A program made the translations under genes and the position numbers. The notes beneath the pieces were generated by a model. It was not told the origin of the DNA and made no database searches. It was given only the letters and a program-made list of their open reading frames with translations. Below, piece after piece: positions 1 through 7,368 of a DNA stretch of 11,300 bases (the first letter of the stretch is position 1; every line of letters starts with the position of its first letter). Source of the DNA: Saprospiraceae bacterium (GTDB lineage Bacteria > Bacteroidota > Bacteroidia > Chitinophagales > Saprospiraceae); NCBI GenBank assembly GCA_020850025.1, contig JADZFI010000272.1:1-11300 (forward strand). The letters run 5' to 3'.

Positions 1-19
1 GGGTGACAGCCAGTCACCC
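1..19. repeat. Hairpin at the left edge, possible nrdJ terminator
   Basis: GGGTGAC and GTCACCC form a perfect 7-bp inverted repeat around a 5-base loop. It lies about 46 bases beyond the nrdJ stop codon, where a terminator for that minus-strand gene would be expected. The bases that would form the U-tract on the minus strand lie outside the window, so terminator function cannot be decided. Positions 20-65 hold nothing else recognisable. Confidence 0.4.
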
Positions 20-65
20 CGACACTACACTACAAGAAAACCTCTAACCAATGAAACCGCCTCGT

Positions 66-2633
66 TTAATTACACTCCGAATGCCCGCAATTTTTACAAT
101 GCAGGCAGCCTTCCTGGTAAACAAGTCCGTCGGTATGGCAGGCAGGGCAGGTATTGTGTGAAGGAGTTGCGCCATCCTGCACGAATCGGCGCAAGGCGCG
201 CACCACACCATTTTTCCAGTTATTCAGAGAAGCCGTTTCCAGGTGAAGGTTGTCCACCATGTCTACCACATAGGCCAGGGGCATGCCATGGCGCAACACA
301 CCGGAAATCAACCGGGCGTAGTTCCAGAATTCCTTGTTGAACGTACGGGAAAGACCTTCAATGGTTACTTTGTAACCATCTTTGTCCACGTATTGAAAAT
401 CGTACCGATTTTTGCCATTTTCCTTCACTTTCAACACTTTACCTGAGGTAATTTTACTCAAGATACTGAACGAGTCTTCTGCACGGCCGGTGAATATTTC
501 ATAGGGCCGGCCATCGTACAGGCCAATGACCGCTACCCAGCGTTCGTCGTTGTTCATAAAATTCACCACCGCTGCGTCCAGGGTAGCCGGACGTTTGGGC
601 GCTACAGTCTCAGTGAAGGCGGCCTTGGGCTCTTCTTTTTTGTTGCTGATCAAAACGCCATCCCGGGAGCCTTCGCGGTAAACCGTCATGCCTTTGCATC
701 CGGCCTGCCAGCCGGTGAGGTATATTTTTTCAATGAGCTCTTCGGTGGCCTCTTCCGGCACATTAACGGTTACGCTGATGCTGTGGTCAACCCATTTTTG
801 CACCCGGCCTTGCAGGTGTACTTTATTGATCCAGTCTACATCTGCTGCGCTGGCGCCATGCCAGGGGGATTGGGCAATGAGCTCAGCCAGGGCTTCTTCC
901 GTCCAGGTTTGCACCACTGCGGGGTCGTAACCTCTCGCTTTCAGCCAGTGTGTGAAGGGGATGTGGAATACATGATAATCCTCCCAGGAATCGCCGGTAT
1001 CGTCCACAAAGGTGACACGGACGTTTTTATCGTTTGGATTGACCTTCCGACGGCGCTGGTAGGAGATGCGGAACACGGGTTCCAGGCCTGAGGTGGTTTG
1101 GGTCATCAGACTGGTGGTTCCGGTTGGAGCAATGGTCAGCAGGGCGATGTTGCGTCGGCCATATTTCACCATATCCTGATAAAGGGCCGGATCGGCTTCT
1201 TTGAGGCGCTGGATAAATGGATTCTGTGCTTCCCGTTCTGCATCATAAATTGGGAAGGCGCCGCGCTTTTTGGCCATTTCGACCGAGCCTCTGTAGACAC
1301 TAATGGCCAGTGTTTTATGCAGGTTTTCGCAAAAATCCAGCGATTCCGGTGAGCCGTAGCGGATGCCCAGGGCGGCCAGCATGTCGCCCTCAGCGATGAT
1401 GCCAATACCGGTCCTGCGACCTTTCAGGCATTTTTCCCTGATTTTGAGCCAAAGTTGCCTTTCGGTTTCCTTGATGCCCGTCCCTTCCGGATCGTGGTCG
1501 ATTTTTGCCAGGATGGCTTCAATTTTCTCCAACTCCAGGTCTATGATGTCGTCCATTACCCGTTGGGCGTATTGTGCATGCAGCCGGAACAGGTCTTCGT
1601 TAAACTTCGCCTCCCGGGTGTATGGATTTTCCACATAACTCAGCAAATTGATGGCCAGCAGCCGGCAGCTGTCGTAAGGGCAAAGCGGTATTTCTCCGCA
1701 CGGATTGGTGGAGATAGTTCGGAAACCCAGGTCGGCATAACAATCGGGCACAGATTCCCGCTCTACGGTATCCCAGAAGAGCACGCCAGGTTCAGCGCTT
1801 TTCCAGGCATTGTGCACTACTTTTTTCCAAAGGAGCGCGGCGTCCACCCATTTTTCCATCACCGGGTGTTCGGCCTCCACCGGGAAGCGTTGCAGGTATT
1901 TTTCGCCGCTGACGGCCGCTTTCATAAAGGCATCGTCAATGCGGAGGGATATATTGGCGCCTGTCACCTTGGTATGATCCAGCTTGGCATCTACAAATTG
2001 TTCAGCATCCGGGTGCCGAACTGAAAGCGTCAGCATCAGGGCGCCGCGGCGACCATCCTGGGCCACCTCCCGGGTGGAATTGGAATAGCGTTCCATGAAC
2101 GGCAGAATGCCGGTACTGGAAAGTGCGCTGTTCATAACCGGCGTTCCGCTTGGGCGCAGGTGGGATAAATCGTGCCCTACCCCACCCCGGCGTTTCATCA
2201 GTTGCACCTGTTCTTCATCAATTTTCATGATGGCGCCATAGGAATCGGCGCTTCCTTCAATGCCTATAACAAAACAGTTGGACAATGATACCACCTGAAA
2301 GGGATTCCCGATACCGGCCATGGGGCTGCCCTGGGGTACGAGGTAGCGGAAACGTTCCAGCAGTTGCAATACATCCGTTTCGGAAAGCGGGTCCGGGTAT
2401 TTGTTTTCGATGCGCAGAATTTCTGCGGCGATGCGCCGATGCATTTCTTCCGGGCTTCGCTCGTATATTTTGCCGAAAGAGTCTTTCAGGGCATATTTAT
2501 TCAGCCAAACGCTGGCAGCAAGGGTATCGCCTTCGAAATACGAAATGGCTGCTGCGAGCGCTTCTTCATGAGAAAATGATGGCCTGTGAGCGCTTGTGGC
2601 CGATGCGGCGCCTGGATCGGAATGGGTCAGCAT
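66..2633 (-). CDS. nrdJ: Adenosylcobalamin-dependent class II ribonucleotide reductase
   Basis: Reduces ribonucleotides to deoxyribonucleotides in the cytoplasm using a cobalamin-generated thiyl radical; class II enzymes neither need nor are poisoned by oxygen. The 855-residue protein carries the family signature NPCGE, giving Asn310, thiyl Cys312 and Glu314. Cys120 (in SLSNC) and Cys323 are in the positions of the redox-active pair, with the 11-residue Cys312-Cys323 spacing of characterised NrdJ. A phosphate-binding APTGT loop lies near residue 502. Residues about 685-800 form an extra C-terminal domain of the type found in long class II enzymes (TSCPD-like, inferred). The tail has CPAC (829/832) plus Cys843, 846, 849 and 854, a zinc-ribbon-like cluster or C-terminal redox cysteines. 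The start is the first ATG and lies just downstream of a TAnnTTTG promoter element. It is a single-gene unit with no partner subunit or activase nearby, as expected for class II. Confidence 0.96.
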   Translation of the reverse strand: MLTHSDPGAASATSAHRPSFSHEEALAAAISYFEGDTLAASVWLNKYALKDSFGKIYERSPEEMHRRIAAEILRIENKYPDPLSETDVLQLLERFRYLVPQGSPMAGIGNPFQVVSLSNCFVIGIEGSADSYGAIMKIDEEQVQLMKRRGGVGHDLSHLRPSGTPVMNSALSSTGILPFMERYSNSTREVAQDGRRGALMLTLSVRHPDAEQFVDAKLDHTKVTGANISLRIDDAFMKAAVSGEKYLQRFPVEAEHPVMEKWVDAALLWKKVVHNAWKSAEPGVLFWDTVERESVPDCYADLGFRTISTNPCGEIPLCPYDSCRLLAINLLSYVENPYTREAKFNEDLFRLHAQYAQRVMDDIIDLELEKIEAILAKIDHDPEGTGIKETERQLWLKIREKCLKGRRTGIGIIAEGDMLAALGIRYGSPESLDFCENLHKTLAISVYRGSVEMAKKRGAFPIYDAEREAQNPFIQRLKEADPALYQDMVKYGRRNIALLTIAPTGTTSLMTQTTSGLEPVFRISYQRRRKVNPNDKNVRVTFVDDTGDSWEDYHVFHIPFTHWLKARGYDPAVVQTWTEEALAELIAQSPWHGASAADVDWINKVHLQGRVQKWVDHSISVTVNVPEEATEELIEKIYLTGWQAGCKGMTVYREGSRDGVLISNKKEEPKAAFTETVAPKRPATLDAAVVNFMNNDERWVAVIGLYDGRPYEIFTGRAEDSFSILSKITSGKVLKVKENGKNRYDFQYVDKDGYKVTIEGLSRTFNKEFWNYARLISGVLRHGMPLAYVVDMVDNLHLETASLNNWKNGVVRALRRFVQDGATPSHNTCPACHTDGLVYQEGCLHCKNCGHSECN

Positions 2634-2652
2634 AGATGTTTTGGTTTATCAG

Positions 2653-2660
2653 CAAATATA
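2653..2660 (-). promoter_or_regulatory. Candidate -7 promoter element for nrdJ
   Basis: The minus strand reads TATATTTG, a perfect match to the Bacteroidota -7 consensus TAnnTTTG, about 20 bases upstream of the nrdJ ATG. The implied untranslated leader is very short. I see no TTG at the usual -33 distance, so the call rests on the -7 box alone. Confidence 0.5.
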
Positions 2661-2693
2661 AACAAAAGGCGGGAGTGGGAGTAGTAAATGACT

Positions 2694-2728
2694 AAAAAAA
2701 ACAGTGGGCAACATTACTGCTGCCCACT
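2694..2728 (-). terminator. Rho-independent terminator of the haloperoxidase-like gene
   Basis: AGTGGGCA (2703-2710) and TGCCCACT (2721-2728) form a perfect 8-bp GC-rich stem with a 10-base loop. On the minus strand the stem is followed by G and then eight T residues (2701 down to 2694). It lies 58 bases past the stop codon of the gene ending at 2786 and insulates it from nrdJ downstream. Confidence 0.9.
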
Positions 2729-2785
2729 CGTCAATTTAAAGCCTTCATGAACTGAATCAATGCTCAAATATGTACAATGCTCTAC

Positions 2786-4225
2786 TTATTTCTTCCACGG
2801 CAAGTCCAGCACTCTGTGGGCAGCCAGCTCTCCCAGTCGCAGCCCCTCTTCGCAGTCCATCCGGAAATGCACACCGAGTGGAATCCTGGAATAGGCATCT
2901 TCATAAGCCATTTCTGCAAAAGAAGTGAACGTGCGCGGAGTGCCCAAAAACTCAAATCTGTCTTTGTGGCACAGATCGGTGAAGGTGTAGCTTCCCGGAT
3001 GTTCCGCATTATATTCGACGAAAGAGGATAAGATCTTACCTCCTGCGCCGCCAAATCCGGAATGGCCGGATGGATAAGCTGGGAAAGCTGGAGTAATTCC
3101 GTTGGTGCCGGAAATCGGGTTGTTAAGCAGTGACTGCCAATTGGCTGCCTCAGGATATTGTTGCGCCACTACCCGCCGGATGTAGCTTATTGGGCGCTCC
3201 ACATTGTAATAATACTTTGATTTCCAAACCGATACACCGGCATCGCTCATGGCCATGCCAAGCTTGGCAAAAAGTTCTGCGCAGCGGGCAAGATTCAGGT
3301 TTTCTTTCTCCACTACCTGATTGGCGATGGCAGCCAATCGGGGCGGTGGTCCGAAGGTGAGTCCAAGAATATCATCGCTCCAGAATTCTGCCTTCCATCG
3401 GGCTTCGTAGGCGCCCGGGGCATTGGCTACAATATTGTTGACGGTTTGGTAGGTTTCCAGAGCCTGACCATAAAACAGGGAGACCGGACTTTCATCGTAG
3501 GGAATTGGAGGTTTTGACAACAAATCGGTTTCGCGCATGGCAAATGTCCTTACATCGCCCCAATAGGGAAATACCGCTGCGCTGTAATCCGGCCAGGTAG
3601 GTTGCCAGAGTCCAGGCCCTGAGGGCGGCTGGTAGTTAGAGGGTTGAGGATTCTGGAAAGCATTATGCCCCGCGAGATCCTGCTCTTCCCATTGATAAAT
3701 GGCAGCGGCTATGGCTCTGCCGAAAGCTTCTGAACGCTCCAGAATTTCCGGGGAGGTTTGTTCTGCAAACTGGTCGTGCTGCAGGTTCCGCAAGTGGTCA
3801 ATACCCTGGTAAAGTGAGGCGTAATCTGTTTGCATCATGATGAAGAACTTCTTCATCAGGTAGGCATAGGACTCGTTCACACATGCCGGCCAATAGTATT
3901 CAAGATCGGGATCAGCTTTGGGCAGATCAAGTCCGTAATGAATGCTGGCCAGCGAATTATTATCCGGCATTCCGGGCACTATAGATTCATAAGCGGAGAG
4001 TCCGAGGTAAGCCAGCGCACGCGGACCCGTGCCCGGGCGGTTTCCGGCAGCATACCGGTCGAGTTCCAGAAACTTGTCGTTCCAGGCTTTGAATACTTTG
4101 TAATCATAAGATTCTGCCAAGGGCGAAACACCCTGCTCGGGGCTGTCCTGCTTACAGGAGCTGACCAATAGGGTGAGCAGAAAAATGGCAAAAAGGAGGA
4201 TTCGGTGTTGAATGGAAAATTTCAT
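2786..4225 (-). CDS. Vanadium-dependent haloperoxidase / PAP2-family lipoprotein
   Basis: The 479-residue protein has a lipoprotein signal: basic N-terminus, hydrophobic stretch 9-20, lipobox VSSC with Cys24. It should therefore be exported and membrane-anchored. Its C-terminal half holds the complete signature shared by vanadium haloperoxidases and class A acid phosphatases: KX6RP (Lys337, Arg344, Pro345), PSGH (385-388) and SRX5HX3D (Ser446, Arg447, His453, Asp457). By analogy with Curvularia chloroperoxidase (Lys353, Arg360, Ser402, His404, Arg490, His496), His453 would bind vanadate and His388 would be the acid-base residue. The Lys-Arg, Arg-Ser and Arg-His spacings (7, 42 and 6) equal those of that enzyme. 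The long alpha-helical N-terminal half favours haloperoxidase over a small phosphatase; halide specificity, or phosphatase activity instead, cannot be read from sequence. It lies 88 bases after the Rrf2 gene with no terminator between, and a copy of the motif seen at the nod-like gene and ric precedes it. Confidence 0.9.
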   Translation of the reverse strand: MKFSIQHRILLFAIFLLTLLVSSCKQDSPEQGVSPLAESYDYKVFKAWNDKFLELDRYAAGNRPGTGPRALAYLGLSAYESIVPGMPDNNSLASIHYGLDLPKADPDLEYYWPACVNESYAYLMKKFFIMMQTDYASLYQGIDHLRNLQHDQFAEQTSPEILERSEAFGRAIAAAIYQWEEQDLAGHNAFQNPQPSNYQPPSGPGLWQPTWPDYSAAVFPYWGDVRTFAMRETDLLSKPPIPYDESPVSLFYGQALETYQTVNNIVANAPGAYEARWKAEFWSDDILGLTFGPPPRLAAIANQVVEKENLNLARCAELFAKLGMAMSDAGVSVWKSKYYYNVERPISYIRRVVAQQYPEAANWQSLLNNPISGTNGITPAFPAYPSGHSGFGGAGGKILSSFVEYNAEHPGSYTFTDLCHKDRFEFLGTPRTFTSFAEMAYEDAYSRIPLGVHFRMDCEEGLRLGELAAHRVLDLPWKK

Positions 4226-4279
4226 GACATACCGTTTAGATTGATGGTGAAATACGGGTGTGAAATTAGGTTTTGAGAT

Positions 4280-4296
4280 TTAAGAGTATTTAAAAT
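4280..4296. promoter_or_regulatory. Third copy of the putative NO-regulon operator
   Basis: The plus strand reads TTAAGAGTATTTAAAAT. Its first 12 bases equal the site upstream of ric, and the wider GATTTAAGAGTATTT (4277-4291) matches the nod-site version at 7210-7224 with one mismatch. It lies 54 bases upstream of the haloperoxidase-like start codon, in the same orientation relative to that gene as the other two copies have to theirs. No clear TAnnTTTG box is visible in 4226-4313, so whether it controls a promoter here is uncertain. Confidence 0.55.
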
Positions 4297-4313
4297 GAAT
4301 TAAAGTTAAAAAT

Positions 4314-4751
4314 TCAGGCGATCAACCTGAATTGCTTCAAACGAGTATCATTTCCGAGGTCGGCTAACGTGGTTGTCTCAAATTCGGTCTTCAGGTTATT
4401 CCGAATACTCATCCAATAGGCGTGCATGGGGCAAGGTTGCCGTTCTCCACAACCGGGAAGCCCCAGCAGGCATTTATCGAAGAAGTCATCGCCCTCTAGC
4501 GCCCGGATGAGATCGGCCAGAGTGATATCCTCCGGATTTTTGAGGAAGGTTATGCCGCCATTAGGGCCCCTGTACGACTGCAGAATGCCCTTTTGGGTAA
4601 GCACCTGCAGTATTTTGGTGAGGAAATGGAAGGAGATATCCAGTTCATCCGACATTTCCCGTATATTGAAATAGCCTGCATTTTCCTGGTTGGAGGCCAT
4701 GTACAGCAGGGCCCGCAATCCGTACTCACCTGATTTTGATATGACACGCAT
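4314..4751 (-). CDS. Rrf2-family iron-sulfur transcription regulator, NsrR-like
   Basis: The 145-residue protein opens with an Rrf2 winged helix: the MRVISKSGEYGLRAL start, recognition region around residues 33-60, and wing RGPNGGITF (61-69). Cys94, Cys101 and Cys107 (C-X6-C-X5-C), with His110 nearby, occupy the cluster-binding loop, as in NsrR, IscR and RsrR. Glu9 aligns with Asp8, the fourth ligand in Streptomyces NsrR, and could serve the same role (inference). The gene starts 36 bases after the nod-like stop codon on the same strand, so co-transcription is likely, and ric lies just beyond. This context makes a nitric-oxide-sensing repressor the best guess; IscR-like iron-sulfur homeostasis or redox sensing is the alternative. 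A TAnnTTTG box in the 36-base gap suggests additional independent transcription. Confidence 0.93.
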   Translation of the reverse strand: MRVISKSGEYGLRALLYMASNQENAGYFNIREMSDELDISFHFLTKILQVLTQKGILQSYRGPNGGITFLKNPEDITLADLIRALEGDDFFDKCLLGLPGCGERQPCPMHAYWMSIRNNLKTEFETTTLADLGNDTRLKQFRLIA

Positions 4752-4773
4752 GTTTTATAAGCCGTATTTTGGG

Positions 4774-4781
4774 CAAATATA
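4774..4781 (-). promoter_or_regulatory. Candidate internal -7 element for the Rrf2 gene
   Basis: The minus strand reads TATATTTG, matching TAnnTTTG, in the 36-base gap between the nod-like stop and the Rrf2 start. A leader of about 17 bases would result. No TTG is found at -33. It may give basal regulator expression independent of the upstream promoter. Confidence 0.45.
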
Positions 4782-4787
4782 CACAGA

Positions 4788-7181
4788 TCAGACATGGACG
4801 GCCTCTTCTTCTGCAGGCTCCGGTTCGTGATCCAGCGACTCCAGGGTCTGATTTTTTTCTGCCGCCTTCAGTGAGCGCATGCGGGTGACCATGAACCAGG
4901 CCAGCGGGATAGTGCCGCCTACAAAGAACAGGGTAGCGCCAATACCTCTGAGCCAGGTCAGGGTTTCAAAGGTACCGGCCTGTATAAACTCGGCCGAACG
5001 ACCAAACCACAGTCCTTTTTCCACCACCGCCTTGAATTGAACAGCGCCGGCGGGGAACAAATCCAGTATGACCATCAGCATCAAACCGGCATTGATGGAC
5101 CAGAATACGGTGCGTATGGCCTGGGCATGCCAGCGTTCGGACTTTAGCACCATTTTGGCGGCAAAGAGCATAGCTGCCAGCGACACATTGCCGTAAACGC
5201 CCATCAAAGCAGCGTGGGCATGGTTAATGGTCAGATAAGTTCCGTGTTCGAAATAGTTCATGATGGGCAGGTTGACGATGATACCCATCACCCCTGCGCC
5301 AAAGAAATTCCAGAAGTTGACTGCCACCAGGAACAAAAAGACTTCAGGGAAGGCAAAATTGGCCCCCAGATCCTTCTGTTCAACATCTCCCACGGCTATT
5401 TTAGGCATGTTTTTGAAACGCCAGGCTTCTACCGTAAGCAGGATGAGCGGAATGAATTGCAGAGTGGAGAAAATACTTCCCAGCGCCATGGTTGCCACCG
5501 GCTTTGCGTTCCAGTAAAAGTTGTGGGATATACCCAGCAGACCAGTGCCCAGGAACAACAGGGTAGCAAAATAAACCACCCGGATGGCAGCCTGACGACT
5601 CACCAGCCCCATCAATACGAGCAGGTAGCTAACAATTACGGTGATAAACACCTCAAAGAATGCTTCCACCCACATGTGAATGACCATCCAGCGCCAGAAA
5701 TCGGCAATGACAAAGTTGGTTTCAGGTGTTGCCACGAAGCCGCTGAGGAACAACAAAGGAATACCGATGACGGAATACATGATCCACTTGGGCAGTGTCC
5801 AGGTTTCTTTCTTTTGAAAGGTTGGGCGCAAACCGCGATATACCACCACACCCCAGAGTACAAAGATGACCATCAGTAATCCCTGGTAAAGCTTGCCAAA
5901 ATCTACATATTCCCACCCCTGGTGCCCCAGCAGATTCCACCATTTGCCCAAAAGCCCAAGGGGGCCGAGCACCATACCGGTGAGTGAACCGCCCACCAAC
6001 AGGAAGAGCAGCCAGAACAGGGTATTGACAAGTTTCAATTGCCCGGGAATCTCCTGCTTGGCCAAAATGGGCAGGATAAATATAGAGGAGGCAATCCAAC
6101 AGGTGGAAATCCAATAAAGCGACAACATGATGTGCCAGCTTCGGGAAATGGTAACCGGTATTTCGCCGGAGATATGAATACCTATGGCGCCAAAGAAGTT
6201 GATAAAATCGTTTAGGGTGATAATGCCGCTGCTCACCTGAAGCAGGAACAAAACAGCTGCCACTGCAAAGAACTTGAAAGTGGCCCGCTGCGTGGGGGTA
6301 GGCGAAAAACGGCTTACCTTATCAATGGTCAGCAAGTCCTTTTTTGGAGGAGTGAAAAACTTGTTGGGCAGCTGGTTGTATTGTCCGATGAAATACAGCA
6401 CAATGCCGCAGCCCAGGACAAACCCGAGCATGCCCAGTACGCTCCACAGTATAACCGGAGCAGTAGGTGTATTGCCGGCCTGAGGATCGTAAGGCCAGTT
6501 ATGGGTATAGCTGAAATCCGAACCCGGGCGCTCTACCACGCAAACCCATGCGCCCCAGAAGAAGAAATTGGCCAAATCCTCCACTTCCTGGCGGTTGCTG
6601 ATATAACCGGGAGGAGGAAACGCTTTGTCGGTATTATGATCAATGAATAATCCCAGATAATGCTCCCGGAGTTTACCCAGCGCGTAAGCTTGCGCATCGG
6701 AGAGTTGGATGGCATCGTCCTGAGCATTGTAGCGATTGGTTTTTAGGTCTTTTTTGGTATCTTCTTCCATCACTTTGATTTCCGACTCCGAAGGCTCTCT
6801 CCCATTTTGCTGCCGGAATGCCTGTGCCTTGTATTCGGTCATGTACTGCGCTGTAAGGTGCAGGGCTTCCGCCGTGTAATCGGGTCCGCGCTGGGCGCCA
6901 TCCCCGAAGTAGGAGCCGTATTCCATCAGGGCGTATTTGTGGAATACTTCCTGGCCCCGGTTGATGGCCGCTTTTTCCATTACGACCTGCCCTGTGCTGG
7001 TTTTGAAGGCAGCTTCAGGAGGAGCATCAAAGTAGGTTTGATACCCGATCATGCCTACCCCGGCCAAACTGATGACAAGGATAAAGGTGAGCGGTCCCCA
7101 CCAGTTGCGGGTATCCATTAAATAGTCAACACTCTTTCGCAGGTATTGTCCCTCCCGCGCGGGTTTGTCGGATGGTTCCAT
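4788..7181 (-). CDS. nod: qNOR-family nitric oxide reductase homologue, putative nitric oxide dismutase (Nod)
   Basis: This 797-residue integral membrane protein belongs to the NorZ/qNOR branch of the haem-copper oxidases. A first membrane span (about 31-48) leads to an extracytoplasmic domain to about residue 235, then some 13 spans. Haem ligands are kept: His350 (SRSWH) with His656 for low-spin haem b, and His654 for haem b3 (NHAH). FeB ligands His502 and His553 and pocket glutamates Glu506 and Glu510 are kept. However, the third FeB histidine is Asn554 (SHNFYW instead of HHYYW), the glutamate equivalent to NorB Glu280 is Gln575, and the quinol-site residues His328, Glu332 and Phe336 of Geobacillus qNOR align with Asn324, Asn328 and Ala332. 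Loss of the quinol site plus His-to-Asn at FeB is the pattern described for Nod, proposed to convert 2 NO to N2 and O2 without outside electrons. Automatic annotation would call it nitric-oxide reductase large subunit (norB/norZ). qNOR-family membership is near certain; dismutase activity is inferred. It is the first gene of a probable operon with the Rrf2 gene. Confidence 0.9.
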   Translation of the reverse strand: MEPSDKPAREGQYLRKSVDYLMDTRNWWGPLTFILVISLAGVGMIGYQTYFDAPPEAAFKTSTGQVVMEKAAINRGQEVFHKYALMEYGSYFGDGAQRGPDYTAEALHLTAQYMTEYKAQAFRQQNGREPSESEIKVMEEDTKKDLKTNRYNAQDDAIQLSDAQAYALGKLREHYLGLFIDHNTDKAFPPPGYISNRQEVEDLANFFFWGAWVCVVERPGSDFSYTHNWPYDPQAGNTPTAPVILWSVLGMLGFVLGCGIVLYFIGQYNQLPNKFFTPPKKDLLTIDKVSRFSPTPTQRATFKFFAVAAVLFLLQVSSGIITLNDFINFFGAIGIHISGEIPVTISRSWHIMLSLYWISTCWIASSIFILPILAKQEIPGQLKLVNTLFWLLFLLVGGSLTGMVLGPLGLLGKWWNLLGHQGWEYVDFGKLYQGLLMVIFVLWGVVVYRGLRPTFQKKETWTLPKWIMYSVIGIPLLFLSGFVATPETNFVIADFWRWMVIHMWVEAFFEVFITVIVSYLLVLMGLVSRQAAIRVVYFATLLFLGTGLLGISHNFYWNAKPVATMALGSIFSTLQFIPLILLTVEAWRFKNMPKIAVGDVEQKDLGANFAFPEVFLFLVAVNFWNFFGAGVMGIIVNLPIMNYFEHGTYLTINHAHAALMGVYGNVSLAAMLFAAKMVLKSERWHAQAIRTVFWSINAGLMLMVILDLFPAGAVQFKAVVEKGLWFGRSAEFIQAGTFETLTWLRGIGATLFFVGGTIPLAWFMVTRMRSLKAAEKNQTLESLDHEPEPAEEEAVHV

Positions 7182-7212
7182 AATTAAAGAGGCGTTACAG
7201 GCATTTAAGGAT

Positions 7213-7229
7213 TTAAGACTATTTTATCT
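7213..7229. promoter_or_regulatory. Putative operator at the nod-like promoter
   Basis: The plus strand reads TTAAGACTATTTTATCT. It begins one base downstream of the -7 box of the nod-like gene and so covers the expected transcription start, a classic repressor position. It matches the ric-side copy at 16 of 17 bases. The ends (AAGA and TCT) are dyad-like. The AAGA-nTATTT half resembles, but is one base shorter than, the enterobacterial NsrR half-site AAGATGCATTT. Binding by the Rrf2 protein is inferred. Confidence 0.65.
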
Positions 7230-7230
7230 A

Positions 7231-7260
7231 CAAATGTAAAACAAGTTTTTTTTCAGGCAA
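7231..7260 (-). promoter_or_regulatory. Bacteroidota-type promoter of the nod-like gene
   Basis: On the minus strand TTG (7260-7258) is followed after 19 bases by TACATTTG (7238-7231). This matches the Bacteroidota -33/-7 consensus TTG-N19-TAnnTTTG in both sequence and spacing. The start codon is about 50 bases downstream, with no Shine-Dalgarno sequence. The region 7261-7368 between the two divergent control zones holds only short AT-rich partial palindromes. Confidence 0.8.
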
Positions 7261-7368
7261 TAGCTGGGCTGCGAAAATGTAAATTTTGTCAGCTATTTGA
7301 CCATTTGCCCTACTCCCACACTGCACCAATATGTCTGTCAGGTTTTTGTAAGAGTTTGGATTAATTAA

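Noticed and set aside
1455..2024. 189-codon plus-strand frame opposite nrdJ
   Set aside because: It is antisense to the conserved catalytic core of nrdJ and shows no domain or signal of its own.
4755..4770. Possible fourth operator copy upstream of the Rrf2 gene (TAAG near GTATTTT)
   Set aside because: It aligns only if a base is inserted and lacks the ATCT arm, so it is not distinguishable from chance.
5520..5522. His-to-Asn at the FeB site as a sequencing error or gene decay
   Set aside because: The frame is intact over 797 codons, the surrounding residues are well formed, and the change occurs with matching losses in the quinol pocket and at Gln575.
5214..5879. 221-codon plus-strand frame opposite the nod-like gene
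   Set aside because: It is the mirror of hydrophobic membrane-span codons; the resulting His/Gln/Asp-rich protein has no recognisable fold or motif.
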